The notes beneath the pieces were generated by a model. The model searched no databases. It was not told where the DNA came from and saw only the letters and a program-made list of their open reading frames with translations. Positions 1 through 8,395 of a stretch of 40,740 bases of DNA are shown here, piece by piece. The position numbers and the translations under genes are program-made. Source of the stretch: Lachnospiraceae bacterium (GTDB lineage: Bacteria; Bacillota; Clostridia; Lachnospirales; Lachnospiraceae); assembly GCA_022796475.1 (NCBI GenBank), contig JAAWIS010000026.1:1-40740 (forward strand), written 5' to 3'. Numbering within the stretch: position 1 is the stretch's first letter; every line of letters starts with the position of its first letter.

Positions 1-60
1 TTGTTATTGACTTTTCAAGAATTTTATAGTAATGTTGTTAAAGTTGATGAAAGAAAAAAA

Positions 61-93
61 TTCTCAAAACATATACGTTTTGAGAATTTTTTT
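61..93 (+). terminator. Rho-independent terminator, probably bidirectional
   Basis: A perfect 10-bp inverted repeat (TTCTCAAAAC / GTTTTGAGAA) with a 6-base loop is followed on the plus strand by seven T. It is preceded by seven A, so it could also work on the minus strand. It probably ends a gene lying left of the window. Confidence 0.7.
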
Positions 94-268
94 CATCACA
101 GCAAATTTTATATGATAATGATAATGTAAATATAACATTCTATAATTGGTAGCAGAAAAAACCGTTTCTTCCTCTAAATATAAATCAAAACTACAATTTT
201 AAAACATTAGTTTCCAGATATCATCCATGTTGGTTTTGTTATATCAGTAAATAAGTCCATCTATGTAC

Positions 269-315
269 AAAAATGGGATTAAAAAGGAAAAATATTCCTT
301 TCCAATCCCATTTTT
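269..315 (-). terminator. Hairpin terminator downstream of the glycosidase-like gene
   Basis: The arms AAAAATGGGATT (269-280) and AATCCCATTTTT (304-315) are perfectly complementary, and an inner GGAA/TTCC stem continues the helix. The T-rich arm end serves as the U tract on either strand. It lies about 70 bases past the stop codon of the minus-strand gene ending at 383, so it most likely ends that transcript. Confidence 0.65.
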
Positions 316-382
316 ACACAATGAAAGGACAAATCACAAAATTGACAGGAAACTTTCCTAAGTCCAGTTATAAACCCTTCTG

Positions 383-1732
383 CTATCTGTCCTTTAAAAC
401 AGGAATTAAATTTGCCACTTCATTTGCTGAAGTTTCCTCCAAAAAAGAACTGTAGCTGAAAAAGCAAAATCCGGATACCTGACCGCTGGCTCTTCCTGCA
501 TCTACCTGACGTTTTATAATATCCTGATACCGAAGCCACTCTGACACTTCATTATTGTCTTTGACATCCGTTCCGGCCCGATACATTCCAAGGCCCAGGT
601 ATAAGGTAACATTTCCCTTCTTTTTTAACGAAATCCAAGATTCCAGATTTTGACCAAAAGCGAACTCTGCCGGCATCCGCTCAGAAGTCATAGCCTCAAA
701 TCCCCAGTAAAGCTGAGGCATAATATAATCTACATAACCTTCTGATTCCATCCAATGGTCAATATCGATAAACATGCTGGTATTGCTCCGCAAATTTCCC
801 AGATATCCCTGGGGGCTGATTCCGAACACTGCTGACGGCTTTACTTCTTTTACAGTTCGATACACTAAGGAAACCAACTGATTTACGTTCTCCCGCCGCC
901 ACTCTGCAATCGGAAGTACACTTCCAGACAAATCATATTCCGGCTTATCAAACCAGGCATCTTCCCTGTTGTCATCTACAGACGGATAAAAATAATCATC
1001 AAAATGAATCCCATCTACATCATACTTTTCCAGCACTTCCCGGACGCTTGCCGCCACCAGTTCCCTGACCTGCAAAACAGAAGGATTTAAATAATACTCA
1101 TTTTCCTGTTTTAAAACCCAGCGATCATTTTCGGCTGTCCCATCCATAAGCCACTGTTTTACCAGGCTTTGTTCCGAAACTTCATCCCAGCTCATCAGAT
1201 ATCCGGTAACCCGGTAAGGGTTAAACCAGGCATGTATTTTAAGCCCCCTTTCATGGGCAGCTTCCACAAAGTATCCAAAGGGATCAAATCCCGGATTCTG
1301 TCCCTGCACTCCTGACACAAACTTAGACCAAGGCAGAAACTCCGAAGGGTAGGCAGCATCTGTATGGGAATGAGCATGAAGAAAGACTGCATTCATCCCC
1401 CAGTCAATGCAATGATTCAGCATGGCGTCTGCTGCCTGTTTAAACTCCTGCTCTGTTTTTGGCAAGGTATTCCATTCCAAATAGGAAATCCAGACACCTT
1501 TTAATTCCTGATCTTCTATCGGATCCGAAACATTTGCTGTTTCCTGAATTCCCGTTTCAGCTCCTGGCCCTATGTAAGTTACCGGCTCCATAAGCAGATT
1601 CTTGTTTTGATACAAGTCTGGTCTGCCGCCGCCATATGCTGCTGCCAAGCTTCCGATACTGAACCCCACTGCCAGGCACAGGACTGCTGCTGCTTTTATC
1701 ATTCTTTTTCTTTTTTTCTGTAATAATTTCAT
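383..1732 (-). CDS. Exported family-10-like glycosyl hydrolase (DUF187/GHL10)
   Basis: This 449-residue protein resembles the GHL10 (DUF187, Pfam glycosyl hydrolase-like 10) family of secreted proteins thought to cut glycans, in some members denuded peptidoglycan. Residues 1-32 form a signal peptide: a Lys/Arg-rich start, then an Ala/Leu/Val core. The (beta/alpha)8 domain starts near residue 75 with ELKGVWISYLEW. It continues through FLHAHSHTDAAYPS, HAWFNPYRV and YDVDGIHFDDYFYP, where the paired Asp residues after His are typical of the family active site. The C-terminus is complete (PQLYWGFE and LYLGLGMYRAG near the end). The ATG is preceded by AGGAAA at a suitable distance. The gene is monocistronic, with its own promoter (1811-1839) and terminator (269-315). 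Its substrate cannot be told from sequence. No lipobox Cys is seen, so it is probably secreted or N-terminally anchored. Confidence 0.85.
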   Translation of the reverse strand: MKLLQKKRKRMIKAAAVLCLAVGFSIGSLAAAYGGGRPDLYQNKNLLMEPVTYIGPGAETGIQETANVSDPIEDQELKGVWISYLEWNTLPKTEQEFKQAADAMLNHCIDWGMNAVFLHAHSHTDAAYPSEFLPWSKFVSGVQGQNPGFDPFGYFVEAAHERGLKIHAWFNPYRVTGYLMSWDEVSEQSLVKQWLMDGTAENDRWVLKQENEYYLNPSVLQVRELVAASVREVLEKYDVDGIHFDDYFYPSVDDNREDAWFDKPEYDLSGSVLPIAEWRRENVNQLVSLVYRTVKEVKPSAVFGISPQGYLGNLRSNTSMFIDIDHWMESEGYVDYIMPQLYWGFEAMTSERMPAEFAFGQNLESWISLKKKGNVTLYLGLGMYRAGTDVKDNNEVSEWLRYQDIIKRQVDAGRASGQVSGFCFFSYSSFLEETSANEVANLIPVLKDR

Positions 1733-1810
1733 ACGGTTTCCTTTCCCGGCTCACAAAATTTTATATATATTTTAGCAAAAACACGTCCTTCCATGTGTTT
1801 AATTCATAAA

Positions 1811-1839
1811 AGTATACCACATATTTCCTTTCCTTCCAA
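1811..1839 (-). promoter_or_regulatory. Promoter of the glycosidase-like gene
   Basis: Reading the minus strand, TTGGAA (1834-1839) and TATACT (1811-1816) are separated by exactly 17 bases. The start codon lies about 80 bases downstream, with no competing gene between. Confidence 0.55.
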
Positions 1840-1904
1840 TCCCTGACAACCGTTTTTTCATTACAGTTTTCTTACACGATATTGTTATTTTTTTAACAAT
1901 CCTA

Positions 1905-1934
1905 TTGCTATTATACAATCCTTTATGCTATAAT
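1905..1934 (+). promoter_or_regulatory. Promoter of the nicotinate phosphoribosyltransferase gene
   Basis: The -10 box is a consensus TATAAT (1929-1934) with an upstream TG one base before it (extended -10). A weak -35, TTGCTA (1905-1910), sits 18 bases upstream. Because this promoter lies inside the longest open frame starting at 1905, the true start must be downstream, which supports the ATG at 1968. Confidence 0.6.
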
Positions 1935-1967
1935 CTGAAAAAACACAGGATACAAGGAGAATTTGCC

Positions 1968-3440
1968 ATGAGCCAAAGAAATTTAACACTACTCACTGAT
2001 TTTTATGAACTTACTATGATGCAGGGGTACTTCAAAGAAAAAGATGCAAATGAAACGGTAATTTTTGATGTATTTTACCGGAATAATCCATTTGGCAATG
2101 GTTTTGCCATCTGTGCAGGGTTAGAGCAGGTAATTGAATATATCAACAATCTGCATTTTGAAAAAGATGATGTGGACTATCTTCGCTCTACCGGCATGTT
2201 CGAGGAAGATTTTTTAGATTATCTGTATCATTTTAAGTTTTCTGGTGATATTTATGCGATTCCGGAAGGTACTGTTATATTCCCCCGGGAACCTCTTATA
2301 AAAGTAATAGCCCCCATTATGGAAGCTCAGTTAGTAGAAACAGCTCTTTTAAATATTGTAAATCATCAAAGTTTGATTGCTACGAAAACTTACCGTGTGG
2401 TTCATGCTGCCCAGGGCGACGGTGTAATGGAGTTCGGCCTGCGAAGAGCTCAGGGGCCGGATGCAGGAATTTACGGAGCCCGGGCTGCTATGATTGCAGG
2501 CTGCATCGGCACTTCCAACGTACTTGCAGGAAAGATGTTTGATGTTCCGGTAAAGGGAACTCATGCCCATAGCTGGATCATGAGCTTTCCTGATGAGCTG
2601 ACAGCTTTCCGCACTTATGCAAAAATGTATCCTGCTGCATGTATTCTGCTGGTAGATACTTATGATACCTTAAATTCCGGCATCCCCCATGCGATTCAGG
2701 TCTTCCAGGAAATGAGGGATGCAAATATTCCCCTTACCTTTTATGGAATCCGTTTAGACAGCGGCGACTTGGCATACCTTTCTAAAAAAGCAAAACAAAT
2801 GCTGGATGCTGCCGGATTTTTTGATGCCATTATTTCGGCCTCCAATGATTTAGATGAAACATTAATCAACAGCTTAAAAGTCCAGGGAGCTGCTATTAAT
2901 TCCTGGGGCGTAGGAACCAACCTGATTACGGCCAAAGACTGCCCATCCTTTGGAGGTGTTTATAAATTAGCTGCGATTCAGGATAAAGCCACTGGAAAAT
3001 TCATTCCCAAAATCAAACTTTCCGAAAATGTAGAAAAAATTACAAATCCCGGAGATAAAACCATCCGGCGTATCTATAACCGGGAAACAGGTAAGATTAT
3101 TGCCGATTTAATCTGTCTGACAGATGAAGCCTTTGATGAGTCCAATTCCCTTTTACTGTTTGATCCCATTCAAACCTGGAAAAAAACCCATCTGGCACCC
3201 AGAAGCTACACCATGCGGGAGCTTTTTGTCCCGGTATTTAAAAAAGGAACCTGTGTTTACCACTCTCCGAAAGTTATGGACATCCAAAAATACTGCAAAC
3301 AAGAGCTTTCCACCCTTTGGGAAGAATCTCTTCGTTTAGTAAATCCCCATAAAGTCCATGTAGATTTATCAAACCAGTTATGGCATATTAAAAACCAGCT
3401 TTTAGATTCCTATAACTTTAACAGTCAAAAAGAATCTTAA
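1968..3440 (+). CDS. pncB: Nicotinate phosphoribosyltransferase
   Basis: The enzyme joins nicotinate and PRPP, with ATP use, to give nicotinate mononucleotide, the first step of the Preiss-Handler NAD salvage route in the cytosol. The 490-residue length is typical of the larger Gram-positive form. Visible family landmarks are the N-terminal LTDFYELTMMQGYF, RRAQGPDAG in the first third, KGTHAHSWIMSF with the conserved His residues, RLDSGDLAYL in the phosphate-binding barrel, and SWGVGTNL. The start was placed at the ATG preceded by AAGGAGAATTTGCC. The upstream TTG start would begin before the promoter's -10 box. The gene stands alone, divergent from the glycosidase gene and followed by a palindromic repeat element. 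Confidence 0.95.
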   Translation: MSQRNLTLLTDFYELTMMQGYFKEKDANETVIFDVFYRNNPFGNGFAICAGLEQVIEYINNLHFEKDDVDYLRSTGMFEEDFLDYLYHFKFSGDIYAIPEGTVIFPREPLIKVIAPIMEAQLVETALLNIVNHQSLIATKTYRVVHAAQGDGVMEFGLRRAQGPDAGIYGARAAMIAGCIGTSNVLAGKMFDVPVKGTHAHSWIMSFPDELTAFRTYAKMYPAACILLVDTYDTLNSGIPHAIQVFQEMRDANIPLTFYGIRLDSGDLAYLSKKAKQMLDAAGFFDAIISASNDLDETLINSLKVQGAAINSWGVGTNLITAKDCPSFGGVYKLAAIQDKATGKFIPKIKLSENVEKITNPGDKTIRRIYNRETGKIIADLICLTDEAFDESNSLLLFDPIQTWKKTHLAPRSYTMRELFVPVFKKGTCVYHSPKVMDIQKYCKQELSTLWEESLRLVNPHKVHVDLSNQLWHIKNQLLDSYNFNSQKES

Positions 3441-3458
3441 TGTAAACGTGTCAGAACA

Positions 3459-3624
3459 CTAGAGTGTGTCTGAAAATTCATTCCCTCCATCTGCTCTTTC
3501 CACTTCGCGGCATATTGTGGCCAAATTTAGTCAATATAGCCCACTATGCCTCCTTCATTTGGCACAAATCTCCTGCGAAGTGGAAGATACATCTGACGGA
3601 AAGCAATTTTCAGATGCGCTCTAG
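3459..3624. repeat. 166-bp palindromic intergenic element
   Basis: The ends are long imperfect inverted arms of about 50 bases (3459-3508 and 3575-3624). They begin CTAGAG and end CTCTAG, and share TCTGAAAATT and TTCCACTTCGC in inverted order. The centre (3509-3574) has a further weak inverted pair (GGCATATTGTGG / CCACTATGCC). No open reading frame is present. It sits between convergent genes and could fold into one long hairpin when transcribed. It looks like a non-coding MITE-like or REP-like element. A 20-base motif ending at 3462 recurs at 28646-28665 with one mismatch. Confidence 0.7.
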
Positions 3625-3728
3625 CTCATGAAAATATAGCCAAGGGCCGGAGGTTTTTCAGAGATTCCTTTGTAATATGCCACTCCTAACGCTGCTGAAT
3701 AGCCAGCAAAAAACAGCAGGCATGTTTT

Positions 3729-5303
3729 CTATGGGGTTCCATTTTTTTTGCCGGAATGGCCTTCTTTCTTATCTCTCCTAAAACGTTCTTCCAGCATCCG
3801 ATTAAACTCTTCTTCTGAGTATCCGATCTCAGCAAGCCGCTGACGCCGTTTTTCCCTTCGTTTTTCTTCTGCTTCCCGGCGTTTCTTTCTCTGTTTCTTT
3901 ATGAAAAAGCCAATTGCCCCGCTAATGCCTACCAGCGCTGCTGCTCCCAGCGCAATTGGTCCGATTTTTTTCAAGGTTTCCATTACCTTAGGAGAAATGC
4001 CTTTTCTGACTTGCGGCTGGCTGGCCCTGTCTGTTTCCCCTTCAGTCTGATCCGTGCCTTCCGAATCTCCTTCACTGCTGCCGGTGCCTTCTGTATTGAG
4101 CTCTCCTGCCCCTACTTCCACAAGCTCATCTTCTTTCAGTGCCAGGCTAACCAGGTAGCTTCTTCCTACAATCCGGTCATCATACGTATAACGAATCTCT
4201 GCAACTGCCCCTTTGGGAGCCTGAATATAAATTTCTTCCCCTGTCACCAATTGTTTATTTACATCTGCCAGTGAAGCGCCCATGGGAACGGTTACTTTTC
4301 GAATGCCTGACACTTCCAGTTCTTCTTTTTTATACACCGTATCCCCCACCTGAAGGGAACCATCTTCACTAAAAAAAGTAATTTCATCACCGGATGTATC
4401 CAAATTCTGGAACTGTCCAAACCCGAAATTCATCAAAGCAATGGTATCTGAGTAATGAGTCCAGTTACTTTTTAAAATTACCGCAATTTGTCCCCTGCCA
4501 TTATCTCTTGCACACGTAACCAGCGTGTTTAATGCGATGGAAGTATAACCTGTTTTCCCGGCTATGGCAGCAGGATAATAAGTATCGCTGGCTTGGTCCG
4601 TGGTAATCAAAAGCTTATGCTCCATGGTCATTCCCACACCTTCCGGATTGTGAATCGTGGCCGGAAGGCGATAGCGCTTGCTGGAGCTGATTTCCAGCAG
4701 CGTTTCATTTTCAAACGCCGCTTTTCCGATTACCGCCATATCGTAAGCAGATACGTACTGATTTTCATCATTCAGTCCGGAAGGATTGGCAAAATTGCTT
4801 TCTGTACAGCCCAATTTCCGGATGGTTTCATTCATTAAAGCTGCAAAGTTTTCCCTGGTTCCGCTGATATGCTCCGCCAGAGCATTTGCCGCCTGGTTGG
4901 AGGAACGCAAAAGCAGGAGATACAGGCAGTCCCTTATGGTAAGCTGATCTCCCTCATCTATAGACAGAGGATTACTGCTGCCCTCTTCCACATTATAAAC
5001 GGCGTCATGAGAAAATGTTACCATATCATCCAGAGATTGGCAGTTTTCGATTACAACTAGTGCAGTTAACAGCTTCGTAATACTGGCCGGGGCATAAGGA
5101 AGATGAATATTTTGCCCAAACAAAACGGCGCCGGTTTCTTCATCAATGATAATACCTGCCTCTCCTTCAATTCCCACATCATACGGCCATGCTGGTTTTG
5201 CAAATGCCGGAAACACACCTGCCTGCAAAAAAAGCGCCAGGCATGTTCCAAAAACTGCCAAACTATTTTTTGTTTTTCTCAGATATGATTTCATTCCCTT
5301 CAT
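3729..5303 (-). CDS. D-alanyl-D-alanine carboxypeptidase, DacF type (peptidase S11)
   Basis: This low-molecular-weight penicillin-binding protein removes the terminal D-Ala from peptidoglycan stem peptides outside the cell. All three active-site motifs are visible: SITK (Ser74, Lys77), SSN (134-136) and KTG (250-252). An N-terminal signal peptide ends near AFA (about residue 35). A PBP5-like C-terminal beta domain is followed by a Ser/Thr/Glu-rich linker (about 405-435). Next come one membrane helix (about 450-472) and an unusually long basic cytosolic tail rich in KKQRKKRREAEEKRREKRR. Family members often anchor by a C-terminal helix; the roughly 50-residue charged tail is less usual. The first ATG (5303) was chosen because AAGGAAG lies about 9 bases before it. 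The gene is monocistronic with its own promoter at 5344-5372. Confidence 0.92.
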   Translation of the reverse strand: MKGMKSYLRKTKNSLAVFGTCLALFLQAGVFPAFAKPAWPYDVGIEGEAGIIIDEETGAVLFGQNIHLPYAPASITKLLTALVVIENCQSLDDMVTFSHDAVYNVEEGSSNPLSIDEGDQLTIRDCLYLLLLRSSNQAANALAEHISGTRENFAALMNETIRKLGCTESNFANPSGLNDENQYVSAYDMAVIGKAAFENETLLEISSSKRYRLPATIHNPEGVGMTMEHKLLITTDQASDTYYPAAIAGKTGYTSIALNTLVTCARDNGRGQIAVILKSNWTHYSDTIALMNFGFGQFQNLDTSGDEITFFSEDGSLQVGDTVYKKEELEVSGIRKVTVPMGASLADVNKQLVTGEEIYIQAPKGAVAEIRYTYDDRIVGRSYLVSLALKEDELVEVGAGELNTEGTGSSEGDSEGTDQTEGETDRASQPQVRKGISPKVMETLKKIGPIALGAAALVGISGAIGFFIKKQRKKRREAEEKRREKRRQRLAEIGYSEEEFNRMLEERFRRDKKEGHSGKKNGTP

Positions 5304-5343
5304 TTCAGCTTACTTCCTTTTTCCTGTTTTGCTTCTGCTTATC

Positions 5344-5372
5344 ATCATAGCACGGTTTTTCGTTTCTGTCTT
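5344..5372 (-). promoter_or_regulatory. Promoter of the D,D-carboxypeptidase gene
   Basis: On the minus strand AAGACA (5367-5372) and TATGAT (5344-5349) are 17 bases apart, and TG precedes the -10 by one base (extended -10). It lies about 40 bases before the start codon. Confidence 0.5.
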
Positions 5373-5386
5373 TATAAATATTTCAA

Positions 5387-5414
5387 TTCATAAAACTTTG
5401 CTTCATAAAACTTT
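5387..5414. repeat. Short direct repeat at the end of the response regulator gene
   Basis: TTCATAAAACTTT occurs twice (5387-5399 and 5402-5414) with two bases between. The second copy overlaps the stop codon of the response regulator gene. No function is evident; it may be a slippage duplication. Confidence 0.5.
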
Positions 5415-6075
5415 AGGTATCCAAATGATTCTTTACGGTAAAAACAGCCAGTTGAGTCCGATCTTTTAATTTCAGTTTTTCCAAAAGCCTGGATATGTTA
5501 TTCCGCACCGTTCCTTCTGCAAGGAATAGCTTTGCAGCAATTTCCCTGTTATCCATGCCCTGGGCCACACACCGCATAATATCCTTCTCCCGCTCCGTAA
5601 TTCCGGCACGCTGCGGATCAAAAGAGGATGCCAGTGCAGCCTTGCTCATCCCCTCCTTCCTGGCCATAGTCTGACGAATTCCTTCAAACACCCGGTCTCC
5701 GAATACACGGATCCCTATGTAAACTGCTTTAATGGATCGTATCACCTGATCCCCGTCCATTTCCTTTAAAATATACCCCTCTGCTCCCTTCTGGATGGCA
5801 GCTTCTACCGTTTCCTGGTCATTAAAGGTGGTAAGAACCAATATCTTTACTGTGGGCAGCTCACTCTTTATTTTCTCAATCCCCCAGATTCCATCATACT
5901 CTGGCATCCGCATGTCCATTAAAACCACATCTGGCTTCTGAGTTCTGCTCAGTTCCCATGCTTCCTTTCCATTAGAAGCAAGGCCAACAATTTGTATCTC
6001 CGGATCCTTACTTAAGATTGCCCAAAGCCCCTGCCTTAAAATCTGGATATCGTCTGCAATCACCACCCGAATCAT
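5413..6075 (-). CDS. NarL/FixJ-family response regulator
   Basis: This 220-residue cytosolic transcription regulator has an N-terminal receiver domain with the acidic pocket D8/D9, phosphoacceptor D54 (in VVLMDMRMP) and K104 (YILKEMDG). The C-terminal LuxR-type helix-turn-helix (about 153-215) includes ITEREKDIMRCVAQGMDNREIA and AEGTVRNNISRLLEKL. The ATG overlaps the stop of the sensor kinase gene by four bases (ATGA), so the two are translationally coupled and form a cognate pair. No neighbouring promoter shows an obvious recognition site, so its targets are unknown. The kinase and regulator follow the chorismate-synthase-like genes after only 32 bases and may be co-transcribed with them. 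Confidence 0.93.
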   Translation of the reverse strand: MIRVVIADDIQILRQGLWAILSKDPEIQIVGLASNGKEAWELSRTQKPDVVLMDMRMPEYDGIWGIEKIKSELPTVKILVLTTFNDQETVEAAIQKGAEGYILKEMDGDQVIRSIKAVYIGIRVFGDRVFEGIRQTMARKEGMSKAALASSFDPQRAGITEREKDIMRCVAQGMDNREIAAKLFLAEGTVRNNISRLLEKLKLKDRTQLAVFTVKNHLDT

Positions 6076-7709
6076 CCTATTTCCCCCTCTTTAAACATTA
6101 CTGGAAGCCGAATATAAATCTGAAATCCTTCCCCTTCTGCTGAAAAGATTCTTACCTGCCCGCCAGCCTGTTCTACCCGTTTACGGATTCCGCGGATCCC
6201 ATGGCTTTCTGTAATCTGGCTGCATCCTTGTCCATCGTCAAAAATGTACAGGCTTACCTGTTCTTTTTCAAATTTTACAATTACATCCATCCGAAGGGCT
6301 TTTGCATATTTTAAGCAATTTGTAATCGCTTCCCGCAGGCACTCATAGAGAATCATTGATAAATGGGAGTATTCCGGTCCGTCCTCCCCCTGGATTTCAA
6401 CCTCTACGGGAATTTCTTTTACACTTCCTGTTAGCTGCCGCACTCCCTGGGTAACCAGTTCCCAGGAAGCTTCCTGACGCAGATGATTAATGGCCAGACG
6501 CAGATTCCGAATTCCGTCGGAAGCCAGCCCCTGAGCCTGATCCAAATATCCCTTTAAAGGTTCCTGATCCGTTCTGCTCTCCAGACGGATTAATTGGATC
6601 AGTGAATGGATCATAGTCAAGGTATGTCCTGCTGTGTCATGAACTTCCTGGGCAATCCGATTCCGTTCCTGCTCAATTGCCAGGCGCTGAGAAGATACCG
6701 CAAGTTCCCGTTCCTGCTGGATCCTTTTGTAATATTCTTCTACATTGGAAAGAAGAATCGTTCCAGCGCACATGGTTCCCTTTTTATTCCGGTGTATGTA
6801 TTGCTTAACGCGTATCCGTTCCCCTTCCTGTAACGTAAGTTCCATCGTTTCCGATAGGAATTCCCTGTTTAATTCCATCTTACTTCCTGCCTGGCCAAAA
6901 GCAGCTTTCAGCTTATCAAATCCATCTCCAGCCTCAAGTCCCAGCCATCTTCTGGCAGACTGGTTGCAGTACATAATCTCCCCTCTTTTATTATAAACGA
7001 TTACGCCTTCCGCTATAGACTCTAAAATTGGTTCAAAAGCCAGTACATTCACATCTGGAAAATCATACCGGAATACTGCTAAAAGCATAAAAAAGCTGGA
7101 CAGCGCAAAGGCAGGAGGAGTTAGATCGAATCCAGTATGTACAAGGCCGGAAAGATACAGCAGATTAAAACAAAAGGGCACCGCTGCTGTTAAAAGAAGT
7201 AAGGCCATGTGAACTGCCGCCACCTGCTTGCGCCGAAAAGCCATCAGCAAAAGAAGCATTCCAAACAGCACGCAGCTATAGGTGTAGACCATATGGAAGT
7301 AAAATACCGGACCATACACCACCTGTTCCACTTCAAATACGAGATAAAACAAATGATGGGATTCATTGGTCAGAAACATGGAATAGTCAAATACAGAGAT
7401 GCCGAAAATTAAGTCCCTGGTCAGGTGATTCAAATTCCGCCTGCAGTAAAAGCAGGAAAAGATCAGCCAGGCTGGCCCGATAAAGCTGATTCCAATATAG
7501 GAAATCCCATAAAGCACATATTTCATTTCCCTGTCCACAGGAAACGGCAGAAAAAGCTGGGGAACGCACCAGATAATCACCAAAATCTGGCAGGCTGCCA
7601 GCGCTCCTGTAACCCGGTTCCTGTTTGCCCGCAGAATCAGCCAACACGATGTATAAAGACAAAACCCAATCGCAGACAGATAAGCGACGGAAAGCAAACT
7701 GTGAATCAT
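6072..7709 (-). CDS. Membrane sensor histidine kinase (7TM-PAS-HisKA_3)
   Basis: The 545-residue protein starts with about seven hydrophobic helices (residues 5-215), matching the histidine kinase N-terminal 7TM type. A PAS-like segment follows (about 225-325, with ILESIAEGVIVYNKRGEIMYCN). Next is a HisKA_3 dimerisation helix with the phosphoacceptor H357 in RIAQEVHDTAGHTL, and then an ATPase domain with the N box LREAITNCLKYAKA and the G box DDGQGC / HGIRGIRKRV. It would phosphorylate the response regulator encoded just downstream, with which it overlaps by four bases. The ligand is unknown; the 7TM sensor suggests a membrane or small-molecule signal. The start follows AGGGTG five bases upstream. 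Only 32 bases separate it from the glutaminase-like gene, so a link to the metH operon is possible but not shown. Confidence 0.9.
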   Translation of the reverse strand: MIHSLLSVAYLSAIGFCLYTSCWLILRANRNRVTGALAACQILVIIWCVPQLFLPFPVDREMKYVLYGISYIGISFIGPAWLIFSCFYCRRNLNHLTRDLIFGISVFDYSMFLTNESHHLFYLVFEVEQVVYGPVFYFHMVYTYSCVLFGMLLLLMAFRRKQVAAVHMALLLLTAAVPFCFNLLYLSGLVHTGFDLTPPAFALSSFFMLLAVFRYDFPDVNVLAFEPILESIAEGVIVYNKRGEIMYCNQSARRWLGLEAGDGFDKLKAAFGQAGSKMELNREFLSETMELTLQEGERIRVKQYIHRNKKGTMCAGTILLSNVEEYYKRIQQERELAVSSQRLAIEQERNRIAQEVHDTAGHTLTMIHSLIQLIRLESRTDQEPLKGYLDQAQGLASDGIRNLRLAINHLRQEASWELVTQGVRQLTGSVKEIPVEVEIQGEDGPEYSHLSMILYECLREAITNCLKYAKALRMDVIVKFEKEQVSLYIFDDGQGCSQITESHGIRGIRKRVEQAGGQVRIFSAEGEGFQIYIRLPVMFKEGEIG

Positions 7710-7741
7710 ACCATCACCCTAAATGGATAAAAAAGCCTTAA

Positions 7742-8395
7742 CTACATCTCTTCTTCCGATTGCCTTTCCTTTAGGATCTCCTTAATTTTGCTTAAAATCC
7801 GGCTGGAAGCCATTTTGCTGAATACCTCTTCCTTCAGAACATATTCAATCAGCTTCCGCCCGTCTTGCGTCAGGATCGATTCCGGCTGAAACTGGACTCC
7901 GTAAACGGGATATTCCTTATGCTCTACTGCCATGATATCATTATCCCTGTTTTTTGCCGTTATCCTCAGACAGTCTGGCAGGCGGGTTTCGTCTGCTGTC
8001 AGGGAATAGTATCCCCCTGCTTTCATACAGGGTTTTTCTATTTCCCGGAACATCCTTGATTGTGTATTCACCACAATCTCCACGGTTTCCCCGTAAACCT
8101 GCCGTTTGGCATGAACCAGCTCTGCCCCAAAAGCCAGGCAGACTGCCAAACAGCCTGTCCCTGCGCCAAAAATCGGAATTCCCTTTCCAAAGGTTTTTAC
8201 CGTCTGGACCAAAAGGCTGTCCTCCTCCGGTTTTCCTCCTCCGGAAGAAAGGAAAATCATCTGAGGTTTCATCTGCCGGATTTCCTCTATGGTTATCTGA
8301 TCGCTGCGCACAATAGAAACATCCGAATGGATTTTTTTAACCAGTTGATACAAATTATAAGAAAAACCGTCATAATGGTCAATTAAGAGAATCAT
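7742..8395 (-). CDS. Class I glutamine amidotransferase-like protein (PabA/TrpG fold), catalytic residues missing
   Basis: The 217-residue protein has the length and motif order of the glutaminase subunit of anthranilate or aminodeoxychorismate synthase. It begins MILLIDHYDGFSYNL (family: LLIDNYDSFTYNL) and retains GVQFxPESILT. The active site is altered. The nucleophile elbow, usually GVCLGHQ, aligns without a gap to GAGTGCL, so Gly takes the place of the Cys. The usual FHPE reads FQPE, so the catalytic His is Gln, with only the Glu kept. The oxyanion motif SPGPG reads SSGGG. By family knowledge such a protein should not hydrolyse glutamine. The frame is intact and full length, and it overlaps the upstream gene by four bases (ATGA), so it is probably still a partner of that protein. 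It could be a structural or regulatory subunit, or bind another ligand. Calling it pabA or trpG would overstate the evidence. Confidence 0.85.
   Translation of the reverse strand: MILLIDHYDGFSYNLYQLVKKIHSDVSIVRSDQITIEEIRQMKPQMIFLSSGGGKPEEDSLLVQTVKTFGKGIPIFGAGTGCLAVCLAFGAELVHAKRQVYGETVEIVVNTQSRMFREIEKPCMKAGGYYSLTADETRLPDCLRITAKNRDNDIMAVEHKEYPVYGVQFQPESILTQDGRKLIEYVLKEEVFSKMASSRILSKIKEILKERQSEEEM

Larger units (their letters stand above)
1..382. other. AT-rich segment without a recognised gene
   Basis: No convincing coding region is seen in this edge segment. A reading frame is open on the plus strand from the window edge to about position 129, but it runs through the hairpin at 61-86 and has no recognisable family, so it is probably not coding past that point. 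The segment holds two hairpins, listed separately, that look like gene ends: one at 61-86 and one at 269-315. A gene may end just left of the window. Confidence 0.5.
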
